A stretch of DNA of 64,000 bases. Origin: Pseudonocardia autotrophica. Lineage in GTDB: Bacteria; Actinomycetota; Actinomycetes; Mycobacteriales; Pseudonocardiaceae. Below the pieces are notes generated by a model that was not told where the DNA came from, made no database searches, and saw only the letters and a program-made list of their open reading frames with translations. This document shows positions 25,961 through 34,941 of this stretch, piece by piece. Both the position numbers and the translations under genes were made by a program. Location: contig NZ_JNYD01000023.1 of assembly GCF_000717175.1 (NCBI RefSeq), forward strand, positions 27,148 through 91,147, written 5' to 3'. Position 1 is the stretch's first letter. Each line of letters starts with the position of its first letter.

Positions 25961-28900
25961 GCGCGACCGCGATCCGGCCGGCCCGCGCACCTGCGGGCGC
26001 GAGCGGGCTGCACCGGCTCGCCGTCGCGGTCTACGTCGTGGTCCTCGTCGTCTGTTCGGTGGTCGCGATCGGCTGGCTGGCGGTCGGCGCGTACGTCGCG
26101 GTGGCCTGGTACGTGCCCGGCTTCGGGGCCGGCGACTCGGTGTGGGCCCAGGCGGTCGCCGCCGCGGCGCCCGCCACCGAGCCGCTGGACCAGCTCGTCG
26201 TCGACTACGCGCTGAGCCTGGGCGCGGTCGCGATCGCGGTGGTGCTGCTGGTCCGCGGCGGGTCGGGCTGGCCGACCCGGCTGCTCGCGCTGGCCATGGT
26301 CGGCTCGGGCGGCGCCTTCAACCTGCAGGCGCACGCGGCCGCGACCGCCGTCGACGCCGCGACCGGGATCGCGGCCGGGCCCATCCACCAGATCGTGCTG
26401 CACGGCGTGGCCTGCGCGGCCTACGTCCTCGCGCTGCTGGTCTTCCCGACGCCGCAGGGCGCGTGGCCGTCGCGCTGGGGCCGTTCGGGCCGGGTGACGC
26501 TGGCCGTGTTCGGCGTGCTCGTGCTCGGGATCGTCGGGTTCGGGACGGCGCTGCTGCGGCACACCACCAGCTGCGTGCTGTTCTTCGGCTTCCTGGTGCC
26601 GCTGGTCGGGGTGGCGGTGCTGCCCGGGCGCATCCGCCGCGGCGAGACCGCGGCCCTGCGAACCCAGGCCCGGCTGGTGTTCAGCCTGCTCGTGGCGGCG
26701 TTCGCGGCGATCGTCGTGCTGGGGATCAGCACGATCGTGCTCTGGCTGCTCGGCGTCCCCGGCCTGGAGCTCTACGACCCGACGGCGCACGACTCGATGA
26801 CGACGGGTGCGGCCGCCGGCCAGCCGGTCGCGCTGCTGTTCTGGGCCTCGCGGGTCGGGTCGGCGGCGATCGCGGTCGCGGTGCTGGTCGCGGTGCGCGC
26901 GGAGCGGCTGTGGTCGGCGGAGGCGCGGTTCAGCCGGGTCCTGGCGGCCGTGCTGGCGGTGGCCGTCGTCGGGGGCGGGGTGGTCGTGTTCGAGGCGGCC
27001 GGGTGGCTGATCGGCTTCGGGCCGCTGTGGTCCTCGCTCGGCGCGTCGCTGCTCGCCGCCGTCGCCTTCCTGCCCGTCTACCGGGCGGTGGAGGGGCTCA
27101 CCGACCGGCTGCTCTACGGCCGCCGGCCCACCCCGTACAGCGCGCTCGCCGAGGTCGCGGCGCTGTCCCGGACCGCGGCGTCCGACGCACCCGACCTCGC
27201 CCGCGTCGCCGAGGCGGTCGGGCGGGCCCTCGGCTCGTCGCGCTGCCGGCTCACCGTGGTACGGCCCGGGCTCCGGGACCGCACCTACGAATGGGCGTCG
27301 CGGCGGGCGACGCGGCGGGACGACGGCACGGGGCTGGTCGGCGTCCCGGTCCGCGGCGGCGCGCAGCACCTCGGCACCCTGGAGGTGGACCGGGCCGCCG
27401 TCGCCGGGCTGCACGCCGACCGCCGGCACCTGCTGGAGGACATCGCGGACAGCCTGGGCGTGGTCGTCACCGCCAGCCGGCTGGGCGTGGAGCTGGAGCG
27501 CCAGCTGCGGGCGGCGCTCGCGCACGCGGCCGAGATCGCGGTGTCCCGGCGCGAGGCGGTGTCGGAGATGGACGCCGAGCGCCGGCGGATCGAGCGGGAC
27601 CTCCACGACGGCGCCCAGCACCAGCTCGTCTCGCTGCGGCTGGTGCTCGGGCTCGTACAGCACGAGGTGGAGAACGGGCGGATCGAGCAGGCCCGCGAGC
27701 GGCTCGGGGTGCTGGCCGGGCAGCTCGACACGGCGGAGTCCGTGCTCGCCGAGACCGCCAGCGGGGTCCGGTCCATCGCGCTCGCCGAGCGCGGCCTGGT
27801 CGCGGCGCTGGAGGCCGAGCTGGCCGGGCCACCGCCGGTGCGGGTGGAGTCGGCGCTCCCGGCCGGGCGGCGTTACCCGCCGGAGCTCGAGGCCGCGGTG
27901 TACTTCTGCTGCCTGGAGTCGGTGAACAACGCGCACAAGCACGCCCCCGGCGCCGACGTCGTCATCCGGTTCGACGAGGAGCACGGACGGCTGCACTTCA
28001 CCGTGCGCGACAGCGGGCCCGGGTTCGTGGTGCCGGAACCGGCGGTGGTCGGGCCGGCGGCGGCGACGGCCGGGCGCGGCCTGCGCAACGTCGCCGCGCG
28101 GATCGTCGCGGCCGGCGGGCGGGTGGACCTGAGGTCGGCGCCGGGTGAGGGCACGACCGTCGAGGGCTCGGTCCCGGTGCCCGAGGCGGAGACGCACGAC
28201 ACCGGGCCGGCGCCGGCCCCCGCGCTCGACGCCGAGGCGGACACCACCGCGCTCGACGTCGCCGGGCTGGTGGTCGAGACCCGTCCCGTGCCGACGCTCC
28301 CGCCGGAGCACCACGACCGCGGCGCGGACACGTCCCTGCCCGGCCAGGTCCGGCGCGTGCTCGCCGCAGCGGCCGCGTCGGCCGACGCGGGCCTGCGCGA
28401 GCGGTTGCACGCGCTGGAGGCCGACCTCGACCGGCCGCTGCGGGTTGCGGTCTCGGGGCCGCCGAGGTCGGGGGTGTCCACGCTGGTCGCGGCCCTGGCG
28501 GCGACCCCGGGCGAGGTCGACCTGGAGATCGTCGAGGGCACGGCCGGGGACGTCCCGCTGCTCGTGCTGCCCGCCGACGACGGGGTGCCGCCGCCCGACG
28601 GGCCGCCCGCGATCGGTGTCCTCGCCCGGGCGGACGAGCTCGCGGGCGACCCGTGGAGCGAGGCCCGCCGGCGCGCCGCGGAGCCCGAGGTGCGGCGGCG
28701 CTGCTGGACCGTGATCCCCGTGGCGGCCGGGCTGACCCGCGGGAAGATGGGCTCCGCGCTCGTCTCCGAGCTGGCCGCCGACGGCGCGAGGCCGGACGAG
28801 GTGGCCGCCGAGCTGACCCGGCGCAGCGGCGTGCCGCGGCTGCGCGAGCTGCTCGAACGCGGGCTCGCCGACCGGGCGGACGCGCTGCGGGCCCGCGCCG

Positions 28901-29358
28901 TGCTCCGCGAGCTGGACGGGATCGTCGCCGCGCGGCCCGCGGGGGACGACGGCGACCTGCGCTACCTGCTCGAACGCCTCCGCACGACCGCGCACGAGCT
29001 CGCCGAGCTCGACCTCGTCGACGCGCTGCGCGCCGGGACCCCCGCCCTCTCCACCGACGAGCGCACCGCGGCCGAGCTGCTGCTGGGCGCCGAGGGCACC
29101 GCCGCCCACCGACGGCTGGGCCTCGCGCCCGACGCCGGCCCCGACGAGATCCGGCTCGCCGCGGCGGCGCAGCTCAGCCGCTGGCAGCGGCGGGCCGAGC
29201 ACCCGGTCTCGACGCGGGACCAGCGCGCCGCCGCCGCGGTACTGGTCCTGACCTGCGAGCGGATGCTGGCCGAGACGCCCGCCTCGCCCGTCGCCCTCAC
29301 CCCGGTCGGGGCCGGACCGGTCGCGACGCCGCCCGCCGGGGTCGGCGCCGGCCGGTAG
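25957..29358 (+). CDS. Large sensor kinase fused to a degenerate dynamin-like GTPase domain
   Basis: 1133 residues. About 1-380: multiple membrane helices. About 390-510: a GAF-like region. HisKA_3 with intact phosphoacceptor (RRRIERDLHDGAQHQLVSL, His550). HATPase_c complete: N-box ESVNNAHKHAPG (Asn near 657), G1 DSGPGF, G2 GRGLRNVAARI. From about 800 to the end an extra domain follows: SGPPRSGVST at 833-842 looks like a P-loop with Lys replaced by Val840, then GVLARADELAG (888-897), like the TKAD guanine-specificity motif, and VIPVAAGL, an arrangement matching actinobacterial dynamin-type GTPases (VLSRADE...VVPVAGLL). Last gene of the operon; the downstream dehydrogenase starts ten bases later. 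The GTPase reading is from motif order, not from a search. Confidence 0.85.
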   Translation: MSATAIRPARAPAGASGLHRLAVAVYVVVLVVCSVVAIGWLAVGAYVAVAWYVPGFGAGDSVWAQAVAAAAPATEPLDQLVVDYALSLGAVAIAVVLLVRGGSGWPTRLLALAMVGSGGAFNLQAHAAATAVDAATGIAAGPIHQIVLHGVACAAYVLALLVFPTPQGAWPSRWGRSGRVTLAVFGVLVLGIVGFGTALLRHTTSCVLFFGFLVPLVGVAVLPGRIRRGETAALRTQARLVFSLLVAAFAAIVVLGISTIVLWLLGVPGLELYDPTAHDSMTTGAAAGQPVALLFWASRVGSAAIAVAVLVAVRAERLWSAEARFSRVLAAVLAVAVVGGGVVVFEAAGWLIGFGPLWSSLGASLLAAVAFLPVYRAVEGLTDRLLYGRRPTPYSALAEVAALSRTAASDAPDLARVAEAVGRALGSSRCRLTVVRPGLRDRTYEWASRRATRRDDGTGLVGVPVRGGAQHLGTLEVDRAAVAGLHADRRHLLEDIADSLGVVVTASRLGVELERQLRAALAHAAEIAVSRREAVSEMDAERRRIERDLHDGAQHQLVSLRLVLGLVQHEVENGRIEQARERLGVLAGQLDTAESVLAETASGVRSIALAERGLVAALEAELAGPPPVRVESALPAGRRYPPELEAAVYFCCLESVNNAHKHAPGADVVIRFDEEHGRLHFTVRDSGPGFVVPEPAVVGPAAATAGRGLRNVAARIVAAGGRVDLRSAPGEGTTVEGSVPVPEAETHDTGPAPAPALDAEADTTALDVAGLVVETRPVPTLPPEHHDRGADTSLPGQVRRVLAAAAASADAGLRERLHALEADLDRPLRVAVSGPPRSGVSTLVAALAATPGEVDLEIVEGTAGDVPLLVLPADDGVPPPDGPPAIGVLARADELAGDPWSEARRRAAEPEVRRRCWTVIPVAAGLTRGKMGSALVSELAADGARPDEVAAELTRRSGVPRLRELLERGLADRADALRARAVLRELDGIVAARPAGDDGDLRYLLERLRTTAHELAELDLVDALRAGTPALSTDERTAAELLLGAEGTAAHRRLGLAPDAGPDEIRLAAAAQLSRWQRRAEHPVSTRDQRAAAAVLVLTCERMLAETPASPVALTPVGAGPVATPPAGVGAGR

Positions 29359-29368
29359 GGTCGCCGGC

Positions 29369-30400
29369 ATGATCGACGCCGACGGTGTGCACCGCGTCTC
29401 CGTCGACGAGCACCTGGGGCTCAGCACCGAGGTCCTCACCGGTCTCGGCGCACCGGACCGCGCGGCGCGCGAGCAGGCCGGGATGCTGCTCGAGGGCGAC
29501 CTGCGCGGGCACGCGTCGCACGGCATCCGACGGCTGCCGGTGCTGGCCGGCCGGATCGGCAACGGCGTGCTGGACCCCGCCGCGGAGCCCGAGCTGCGCT
29601 GGACCACCGACTCGGTGCTCACCGTCGACGGGCGGACCGGGCTCGGTCCGCCCGTCGCCCACCGGGCCGTCGAGGCGCTGGTCGAGCGGGTGCCGCGCAC
29701 CGGGGTCGCCGTCGCGGCGATCCGCCGGGCGGGGCACCTCGGGATGCTCGCGCCGTACGTCGAGCGGCTGGCCGAGGCGGGGCTCGCCGGGCTCGCGACG
29801 ACCACCAGCGAGGCCCTCGTCCACCCCTGGGGCGCCGCTCCCGCGATGCTGGGCACCAACCCGATCGCGGCGGCCATCCCGACGGGCGGCCAACCCGTCG
29901 TGCTCGACATGGCGACGGGGCAGATCTCCCGCGGCAAGGTGCTCGACCACGCGGCCCGCGGCGAGCCGCTGCCCGAGGGCGCGGCCGTCGACGCCGAGGG
30001 CGCCCCGACCACGGACGCGACCGCCGCCCTCGACGGCGCCATCACCCCGGTGGGCGGCCCGAAGGGTTACGCGCTGTCGCTGGTCCTCGAGCTGCTGGTC
30101 GCCTCCCTGACCGGCACCGCGCTCGGCCGGGAGGTCCGGGGCACGCTCGACACCACGGACCCGGTGACCAAGGGGGACCTGCTGATCGCCTTCGCGCCGG
30201 GCCTGTTCGGCGTCGGCCGGACGCAGCCGGCGATCGCCGCCTTCCTCGACGAGCTCCGGACCCTCCCGCCCGCGCCCGGGCACACCCGGGTGCAGGTGCC
30301 CGGCGACCGCGCCCACGACGTGCGCGCCCGCAACCGGTTCCGCGGCGTGCCCGTCGACGAGACCACCTGGGCGCAGGTGCAGGGGCTCCGCCGGCGCTGA
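29369..30400 (+). CDS. Ldh2/MDH2-family malate/lactate dehydrogenase
   Basis: 343-residue NAD(P)-dependent oxidoreductase of the malate/L-lactate/ureidoglycolate (Ldh2) family. Family blocks seen: LLEGDLRGHASHGIRRLPVL near 42-61, GHLGMLAPYVERLAEAGL, LGTNPIAAAIPTGGQPVVLD, ATGQISRGK, and GPKGYALSLVLELL. Length is standard. The reaction (2-hydroxyacid to 2-oxoacid) is known for the family, but substrate cannot be told from sequence. It begins ten bases after the kinase operon, so it may be co-transcribed. The ATG at 29369 is the first start in the conserved frame; no strong ribosome binding site. Confidence 0.9.
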   Translation: MIDADGVHRVSVDEHLGLSTEVLTGLGAPDRAAREQAGMLLEGDLRGHASHGIRRLPVLAGRIGNGVLDPAAEPELRWTTDSVLTVDGRTGLGPPVAHRAVEALVERVPRTGVAVAAIRRAGHLGMLAPYVERLAEAGLAGLATTTSEALVHPWGAAPAMLGTNPIAAAIPTGGQPVVLDMATGQISRGKVLDHAARGEPLPEGAAVDAEGAPTTDATAALDGAITPVGGPKGYALSLVLELLVASLTGTALGREVRGTLDTTDPVTKGDLLIAFAPGLFGVGRTQPAIAAFLDELRTLPPAPGHTRVQVPGDRAHDVRARNRFRGVPVDETTWAQVQGLRRR

Positions 30401-30422
30401 TCCGTTCGGCCCAGCCCATGAT

Positions 30423-30444
30423 CGTCCGTGCCGTTCCACGGACG
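30423..30444. terminator. Hairpin after the Ldh2 gene
   Basis: CGTCCGTG (30423-30430) and CACGGACG (30437-30444) form a perfect eight-base-pair stem with a six-base loop, 22 bases after the dehydrogenase stop. Probable terminator; since it also lies just before a promoter-like element it could instead be an operator. Confidence 0.5.
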
Positions 30445-30452
30445 GCCGATGG

Positions 30453-30481
30453 TTGACTACGCGCGGTAGCACTCGTACTGC
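30453..30481 (+). promoter_or_regulatory. Candidate promoter of the GAF-ANTAR gene
   Basis: TTGACT at 30453-30458 and TACTGC at 30476-30481 are separated by 17 bases, about 25 bases upstream of the ATG. The -35 is good; the -10 is weak at its last base. Confidence 0.4.
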
Positions 30482-30505
30482 GAGACGTCCGAGGGGGCTG
30501 GGGCG

Positions 30506-32074
30506 ATGCATCCGGACGATCCCGGGATCATGGGGCTGATGCTGCAGGTGGGGCGCACGGCGGTGGCCGGCGCCGATCTCGGCACGCTGCTCTCCTCGGT
30601 CTGCACCGCGCTGCCCGCGACGCTCGGCGTCTCGGGCGCGGCGATCGTGCTGGTGGAGGTGCCGGACCGGTTCCCGGGGCTCGCGGGGGTGTCGGCGTCG
30701 GACACGGCGGCCGGGCGGCTCGGGGAGATGGAGCTGCGGGCGGGCACCGGCCCGGTGCAGGGCGCCGTCCGGTCCGGACGCCCGATGGTCACCCCCGACC
30801 TCACCCGCATCGGCCCGCCGGAGCTGGCGGCCGCGGCCGCGGACACCGGGCTGACGTGCTCGGTCGTCGTTCCGCTGGTCGTCGACGGGGAGCCGGTCGG
30901 CGGGCTGCAGCTGTTCGGGCACCCGGGCCGGCCGGTGGGGGACGGGCACGTCGACGCCGTCGCCGGGCTGGCCGACGTCCTGTCCGCGCGGCTCACGGAC
31001 GTCTGCGCGCTGCGCCGGCTCACCGCCACCGTCGCGCGGCTGACCGCGGAGCACGAGACCGCCCTGCCGGTCGCGCACGCCACCGGCATGCTCGCCGAGC
31101 GGTACCGCACGGACGTCGAGGAGGCCGGGCGCTACCTGGCCAGCCGGGCGCGCAAGGCCGGCGTCGAGCCGGCGGAGGCCGCGCGGAGCGTGCTGGACCG
31201 CACCGACGCGCCGCCCGCGGCCGGTGAGGACACGCCGACCCAGGTGTTCGGGGCGGTGGCGCCCGGGCCTGGTCCCGCACGGAGCGCGCCCGGACGGGGC
31301 GGGGAGCGGCCGGACGGTGACCGCGGGCCCGAGCGGGTCGGCGCCGCACCGGAGGGACCCCGGCCGGGGCTCCCGGCCGGCGCGGTCCCCGAGCAGCGGC
31401 GGGGCCAGGAGCGCAGCCGCTCGGGCGGTCGGCGCCGGCTCGTCGACGAGCCTTCCGCGGCTGCCGGGGCGCACGGCGATCCGCAGACCGCGCGCGGGCC
31501 GGAGCGTCCGCAGCCCGCACCCGAGCGGTCCCGCGGCTCCCGGTCGGAGCCCCGCGGCCGGCAGGTCGCCGACCCGCGCCCGTCGGCGCGGCCGGAACCC
31601 GCCGAGCAGCGCGAACGCGGCACCGAGCAGCGCGCGGCCCGGGGCCCGGTCCCGCCCGGCGCCCTGCCGCCCGTCCCGCAGCCGCGGCACGGCGGCGCGC
31701 CGTCGCCGACCCGGCGGGCCGGGTCCGGCGAGCAGCGCCCGGCCGCCGCACCTCCGTCGGGCGGCGGCAGACGGCGCCTCCGCGAGCCCGCGGACCGGCT
31801 GCCGGTCGGCGAGGTCCTGCCCGGTCGCGACCCCTGGGACCTCGACCAGGCCGCGCTCCCCGGCCCGGGGACACCGGAGCGGTCCGGCGGTCGTCGTCGC
31901 GCCGAGGACCGGCCCGACGCACCGCGGGTCCCGCAGCAGCGCCGGGAGGACGGGCCGACCGGGGACGAGCGCTCCGCGTCCGGCCGCCGCGCCGCGCCGC
32001 CCGCCCCCGAGGGGCCGCACGTCCCGGGGTCCGGCGCACCGCGCGCCCGGCACCGCCGCGCCGACATCACCTGA
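30506..32074 (+). CDS. GAF-ANTAR protein with a long disordered basic tail
   Basis: 522 residues. A GAF sensor domain (about 10-165, with GAAIVLVEVPDRFPGLAGVS and CSVVVPLVVDGEPVGGLQLF) is followed by an ANTAR RNA-binding domain (about 175-235: LTATVARLTAEHETALPVAH, then ATGMLAERYRTDVEEAGRYL), the pattern of actinobacterial antitermination regulators. The remaining 285 residues are an Arg/Pro/Gly/Ala-rich low-complexity region with no hydrophobic core, ending in ARHRRADIT. The frame is uninterrupted and the translation coherent, so the tail is probably real, but it more than doubles the usual length (about 230-250 aa). ANTAR proteins bind paired hairpins in RNA; targets unknown. Confidence 0.85.
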   Translation: MHPDDPGIMGLMLQVGRTAVAGADLGTLLSSVCTALPATLGVSGAAIVLVEVPDRFPGLAGVSASDTAAGRLGEMELRAGTGPVQGAVRSGRPMVTPDLTRIGPPELAAAAADTGLTCSVVVPLVVDGEPVGGLQLFGHPGRPVGDGHVDAVAGLADVLSARLTDVCALRRLTATVARLTAEHETALPVAHATGMLAERYRTDVEEAGRYLASRARKAGVEPAEAARSVLDRTDAPPAAGEDTPTQVFGAVAPGPGPARSAPGRGGERPDGDRGPERVGAAPEGPRPGLPAGAVPEQRRGQERSRSGGRRRLVDEPSAAAGAHGDPQTARGPERPQPAPERSRGSRSEPRGRQVADPRPSARPEPAEQRERGTEQRAARGPVPPGALPPVPQPRHGGAPSPTRRAGSGEQRPAAAPPSGGGRRRLREPADRLPVGEVLPGRDPWDLDQAALPGPGTPERSGGRRRAEDRPDAPRVPQQRREDGPTGDERSASGRRAAPPAPEGPHVPGSGAPRARHRRADIT

Positions 32075-32082
32075 CCCGCGCG

Positions 32083-32130
32083 CCGCCTCCCCGTCACGCG
32101 GACGTCACACCGCGAGGGCGGGGGAGGCGG
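32083..32130. terminator. Hairpin downstream of the GAF-ANTAR gene
   Basis: CCGCCTCCCC (32083-32092) pairs with GGGGAGGCGG (32121-32130), and CGCGG / CCGCG inside extends the stem. It lies nine bases after the stop codon and before the TPP riboswitch, so it likely separates the two transcripts. Confidence 0.5.
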
Positions 32131-32169
32131 TGGCACCGGGGCGCGGGGGGACGTAGGGTCTGCTTCCGA

Positions 32170-32263
32170 ACCCGCGGGAGCACTCACGATCCGAGGCTGA
32201 GAGGGCGGCAGGACCGGCCGTCGACCGTTCGCACCTGACCCGGTTAGCACCGGCGTAGGGAGG
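32170..32263 (+). promoter_or_regulatory. TPP (THI-element) riboswitch
   Basis: Contains both conserved TPP-aptamer segments in order: CTGAGAGGG (32197-32205) and ACCTGACCCGGTTAGCACC followed by GGCGTAGGGA (32233-32261). The GTAGGGAGG that ends the aptamer is also the ribosome binding site of the next gene, four bases before its GTG, so thiamine pyrophosphate binding should directly block translation initiation of the transporter. Exact 5' limit uncertain by several bases. Confidence 0.95.
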
Positions 32264-32266
32264 ACC

Positions 32267-33319
32267 GTGTCGCGCATGTCCCCGTCCCGTGTCGTTCTTC
32301 GGCTGACCGCCCTCGTGGTGGGGCTGGCGCTGCTCCTCGCCGGCTGCGGTGGCGCCGCCGACCAGCAGCAGGGCGCACCGGAGCCGATCCGGATCGCCCT
32401 GGACTGGACCCCGAACACCAACCACAGCGGCCTGTACGTCGCGCAGCAGGAGGGCTGGTTCCGCGACGCGGGGCTCGACGTCCAGTTCCTGCCGTACAGC
32501 GACACCTCGCCGGACACCCTGGTCGGCAACGGCGCCGCCGAGTTCGGGATCAGCTTCCAGGACTCGTTCACCTTCTCGAAGGCCGCCGGCGCCGACATCA
32601 CCTCGGTCATGGCGGTCCTGCAGCACTGGGCCACCGAGGTGGCGGTGAAGGCGGACCGGGCCGACATCACCTCGCCCAAGGACCTCGACGGCAAGACCTA
32701 CGGCGGGTTCGGCGGTCCCGGCGAGGAGCCGAAGATGCGCCAGGTCATCCGCGACGCCGGCGGGACTGGCGAGTTCCAGACCGTCACCCTCGGGACCAGC
32801 GCGTACGAGGCGCTCTACGCCGGGCAGGTCGACTTCACCGAGCCGTTCGTCGCGTGGGAAGGCATCGAGGCCCAGATGCGCAACGAGCCGCTGAAGACCT
32901 TCAAGTACACCGACTACGGCTTCCCCGACGCCTACAACGTCCTGCTGATCGGCAACTCCACCTGGTTGAAGGACCATCCGCACCAGGCCGCCAAGTTCGT
33001 GCAGGCCGCCCAGCGCGGGTACCAGCTGGCCGCCGACGACCCGGCCCGCGCCGCGAAGGACCTGCAGGACGCGAACCCCGGTGCCTTCACCGAGCCCGAG
33101 CTCGTGACCCGCAGCCAGGACATGCTCGCGCAGGACTACCTGAAGGACGCGGCGGGCAAGGTCGGCACCCAGACCCTGGACCGCTGGCAGGGCTTCTCCG
33201 GCTTCCTGATCGACTCGGGCGCGGTCACCGACGCCTCCGGGAAGCCCGTCACCACCCGTCCCGACTTCTCGACCTGGTTCACGAACGACTACCTGGCCCC
33301 GGGCGGGGCCACGTCGTGA
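32267..33319 (+). CDS. thiY: Thiamine-pyrimidine precursor ABC binding lipoprotein (ThiY-like)
   Basis: 350-residue NMT1/THI5-like binding protein. Signal peptide with lipobox LLAGCGG (lipidated Cys near 28). The ligand block ALDWTPNTNHSGLYVAQQEG near 45-64 is diagnostic for the ThiY group that binds formyl-aminopyrimidine or HMP-type thiamine precursors. FGISFQDSFTFSKAAGADI and EPFVAWEGIEAQ follow. The GTG at 32267 is placed by AGGGAGG of the riboswitch; an ATG three codons on is less well spaced. First of three coupled genes (binding protein, permease, ATPase). TPP control fits a salvage transporter; the exact pyrimidine is inferred. Confidence 0.9.
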   Translation: MSRMSPSRVVLRLTALVVGLALLLAGCGGAADQQQGAPEPIRIALDWTPNTNHSGLYVAQQEGWFRDAGLDVQFLPYSDTSPDTLVGNGAAEFGISFQDSFTFSKAAGADITSVMAVLQHWATEVAVKADRADITSPKDLDGKTYGGFGGPGEEPKMRQVIRDAGGTGEFQTVTLGTSAYEALYAGQVDFTEPFVAWEGIEAQMRNEPLKTFKYTDYGFPDAYNVLLIGNSTWLKDHPHQAAKFVQAAQRGYQLAADDPARAAKDLQDANPGAFTEPELVTRSQDMLAQDYLKDAAGKVGTQTLDRWQGFSGFLIDSGAVTDASGKPVTTRPDFSTWFTNDYLAPGGATS

Positions 33320-34176
33320 CCCGCGCCGACCGGGTCCTCGCGGAGCCCGGGTCACCCCCGCCCGCCCTCCCCGGGCGGGCGGGCCGCTCGCCCGCACGCC
33401 GACCGGCCCGGGGCCGGGTGTCGCTGCTGCGCCGGGCGGCCCCCCCGGTGCTGGTGGTGCTGCTCCTGCTCGCGGCGTGGCAGTGGGCCGTCACGGCGCT
33501 CGCGGTCCGCCCGCAGGTCCTGCCCTCGCCGCTGCGCGTCGTCGAGCAGGGCTGGGCCTTCCGGGACGTGCTGTGGGCCAACACCCTCCCGACGCTGCAG
33601 GTCACCGCCGTCGGGTTCGCGGTGTCGCTGGCGGTGGGCTGGGCGCTGGCGGTCGTCGTCGACTTCTCGCCGTGGCTCCGGCGGGCGCTGGTGCCGCTGC
33701 TGGTCGCCTCGCAGACCCTGCCGATCATCGCCATCGCGCCGCTCATGATCATCTGGTTCGGCTTCGGGCTGCTGCCGAAGGTGCTGGTGATCGCGCTGGT
33801 GACCTTCTTCCCGATCGCCGTCGGGCTCATCGAGGGCTTCTCCCGCGCCGACCCCGAGGCGTCGAACCTGTTGCGCAGCATGGGTGGCGGGCGGTGGGCG
33901 GAGTTCCGGTACGTCCGGCTCCCGGGGGCGCTGCCGTCGTTCTTCACCGCCCTGCGCATCGCGATCACGTACGCGGTCACGGGCGCGATCTTCGCCGAGT
34001 ACGTCGGCGCCCGGGCCGGGCTGGGCATCTACATGGCGCAGCAGAAGAACTCCTTCCGCACGGACCTCGTCCTCGCCGCCGTCGGGGTGACGGCCCTGGT
34101 CAGCGTCGCGCTGTTCGGCCTGACGTACCTCGTCGAGCGGGTCGTGGCGCCGTGGATCCGGGGGGCCCGCCGGTGA
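33316..34176 (+). CDS. thiX: ABC transporter permease, thiamine-pyrimidine uptake (ThiX-like)
   Basis: 286-residue permease of the SsuC/TauC/ThiX type with a 45-residue Arg/Pro-rich cytoplasmic N-terminus and about six membrane helices. The EAA loop that docks the ATPase is present (GFSRADPEASNLLRSMGGG, then RYVRLPGALPSFFTALRI), followed by TGAIFAEYVGARAGLGIYM. The GTG start overlaps the binding-protein stop (GTGA) and its own stop overlaps the ATPase start, so expression is under the TPP riboswitch. Confidence 0.9.
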   Translation: MTRADRVLAEPGSPPPALPGRAGRSPARRPARGRVSLLRRAAPPVLVVLLLLAAWQWAVTALAVRPQVLPSPLRVVEQGWAFRDVLWANTLPTLQVTAVGFAVSLAVGWALAVVVDFSPWLRRALVPLLVASQTLPIIAIAPLMIIWFGFGLLPKVLVIALVTFFPIAVGLIEGFSRADPEASNLLRSMGGGRWAEFRYVRLPGALPSFFTALRIAITYAVTGAIFAEYVGARAGLGIYMAQQKNSFRTDLVLAAVGVTALVSVALFGLTYLVERVVAPWIRGARR

Positions 34177-34931
34177 AGATCACCCCACTCAAGATCACCG
34201 TGGAGGGGCTCGAGCTCGCGTTCGGCGACCTGCCCGTGCTCGACGGGGTGTCGTTCGACGTGGCGCCGGGCGAGTTCGTCTCGATCCTCGGGCCGAGCGG
34301 GTGCGGCAAGAGCACGCTGTTCGGCGTGCTGGCCGGGCTCGTCGAGCCGGATCGCGGCCGGGTGCTGGTCGACGGCGCGCCCGCGGGCCGGGAGACCTTC
34401 GGGTACATGCCGCAGAAGGACCTGCTCTTTCCGTGGCGCACGGTGCTGGACAACACGACGTTGGGGCTCGAGGTCGCCGGGATGCGCCGGCGGGAGGCCC
34501 GCGACCGCGCGCGGGACCTGTTCGGGCCCTTCGGGCTGGCGGGGTTCGAGCGGTCCCGGCCGGCCGAGCTGTCGGGCGGGATGCGGCAGCGGGCGGCGCT
34601 GCTGCGCACGGTGGTGCAGGACCGCGAGGTGCTGCTGCTCGACGAGCCCTTCGGTGCCCTCGACTCGCTCACCCGCACCGCGATGCAGGAGTGGCTGGAG
34701 GAGGTCCGCGGGCGCTTCGGCTGGACGGTCCTGCTGATCACCCACGACATCCGGGAGGCGGTGTTCCTCTCGGACCGCGTCCTGGTGCTCTCGCCCCGTC
34801 CGGCGCACGTCGCCCGCGAGGTGCGGATCGACCTGCCCCGGCCGCGCGAGGTCGGCGTGCTCACCGATCCGGCCTTCGCCGCCGCCGAGGCCGAGCTGCT
34901 CGACACCTTGCGCGGCGGGACCCGGCTCTAG
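34173..34931 (+). CDS. thiZ: ABC transporter ATP-binding protein, thiamine-pyrimidine uptake (ThiZ-like)
   Basis: 252-residue ATPase of the nitrate/taurine/pyrimidine group. Walker A GPSGCGKST, Q-loop MPQKDLLFPWRTV, signature ELSGGMRQRAALLRT, Walker B EVLLLDEPFGALD and H-loop LITHDIREA are all intact. The LFPWRTVLDN segment is typical of TauB/SsuB/ThiZ. Four-base overlap with the permease; third gene of the riboswitch-controlled operon. Energises uptake of the ligand bound by the lipoprotein. Confidence 0.92.
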   Translation: MKITPLKITVEGLELAFGDLPVLDGVSFDVAPGEFVSILGPSGCGKSTLFGVLAGLVEPDRGRVLVDGAPAGRETFGYMPQKDLLFPWRTVLDNTTLGLEVAGMRRREARDRARDLFGPFGLAGFERSRPAELSGGMRQRAALLRTVVQDREVLLLDEPFGALDSLTRTAMQEWLEEVRGRFGWTVLLITHDIREAVFLSDRVLVLSPRPAHVAREVRIDLPRPREVGVLTDPAFAAAEAELLDTLRGGTRL

Positions 34932-34941
34932 GCTGGTCCGC

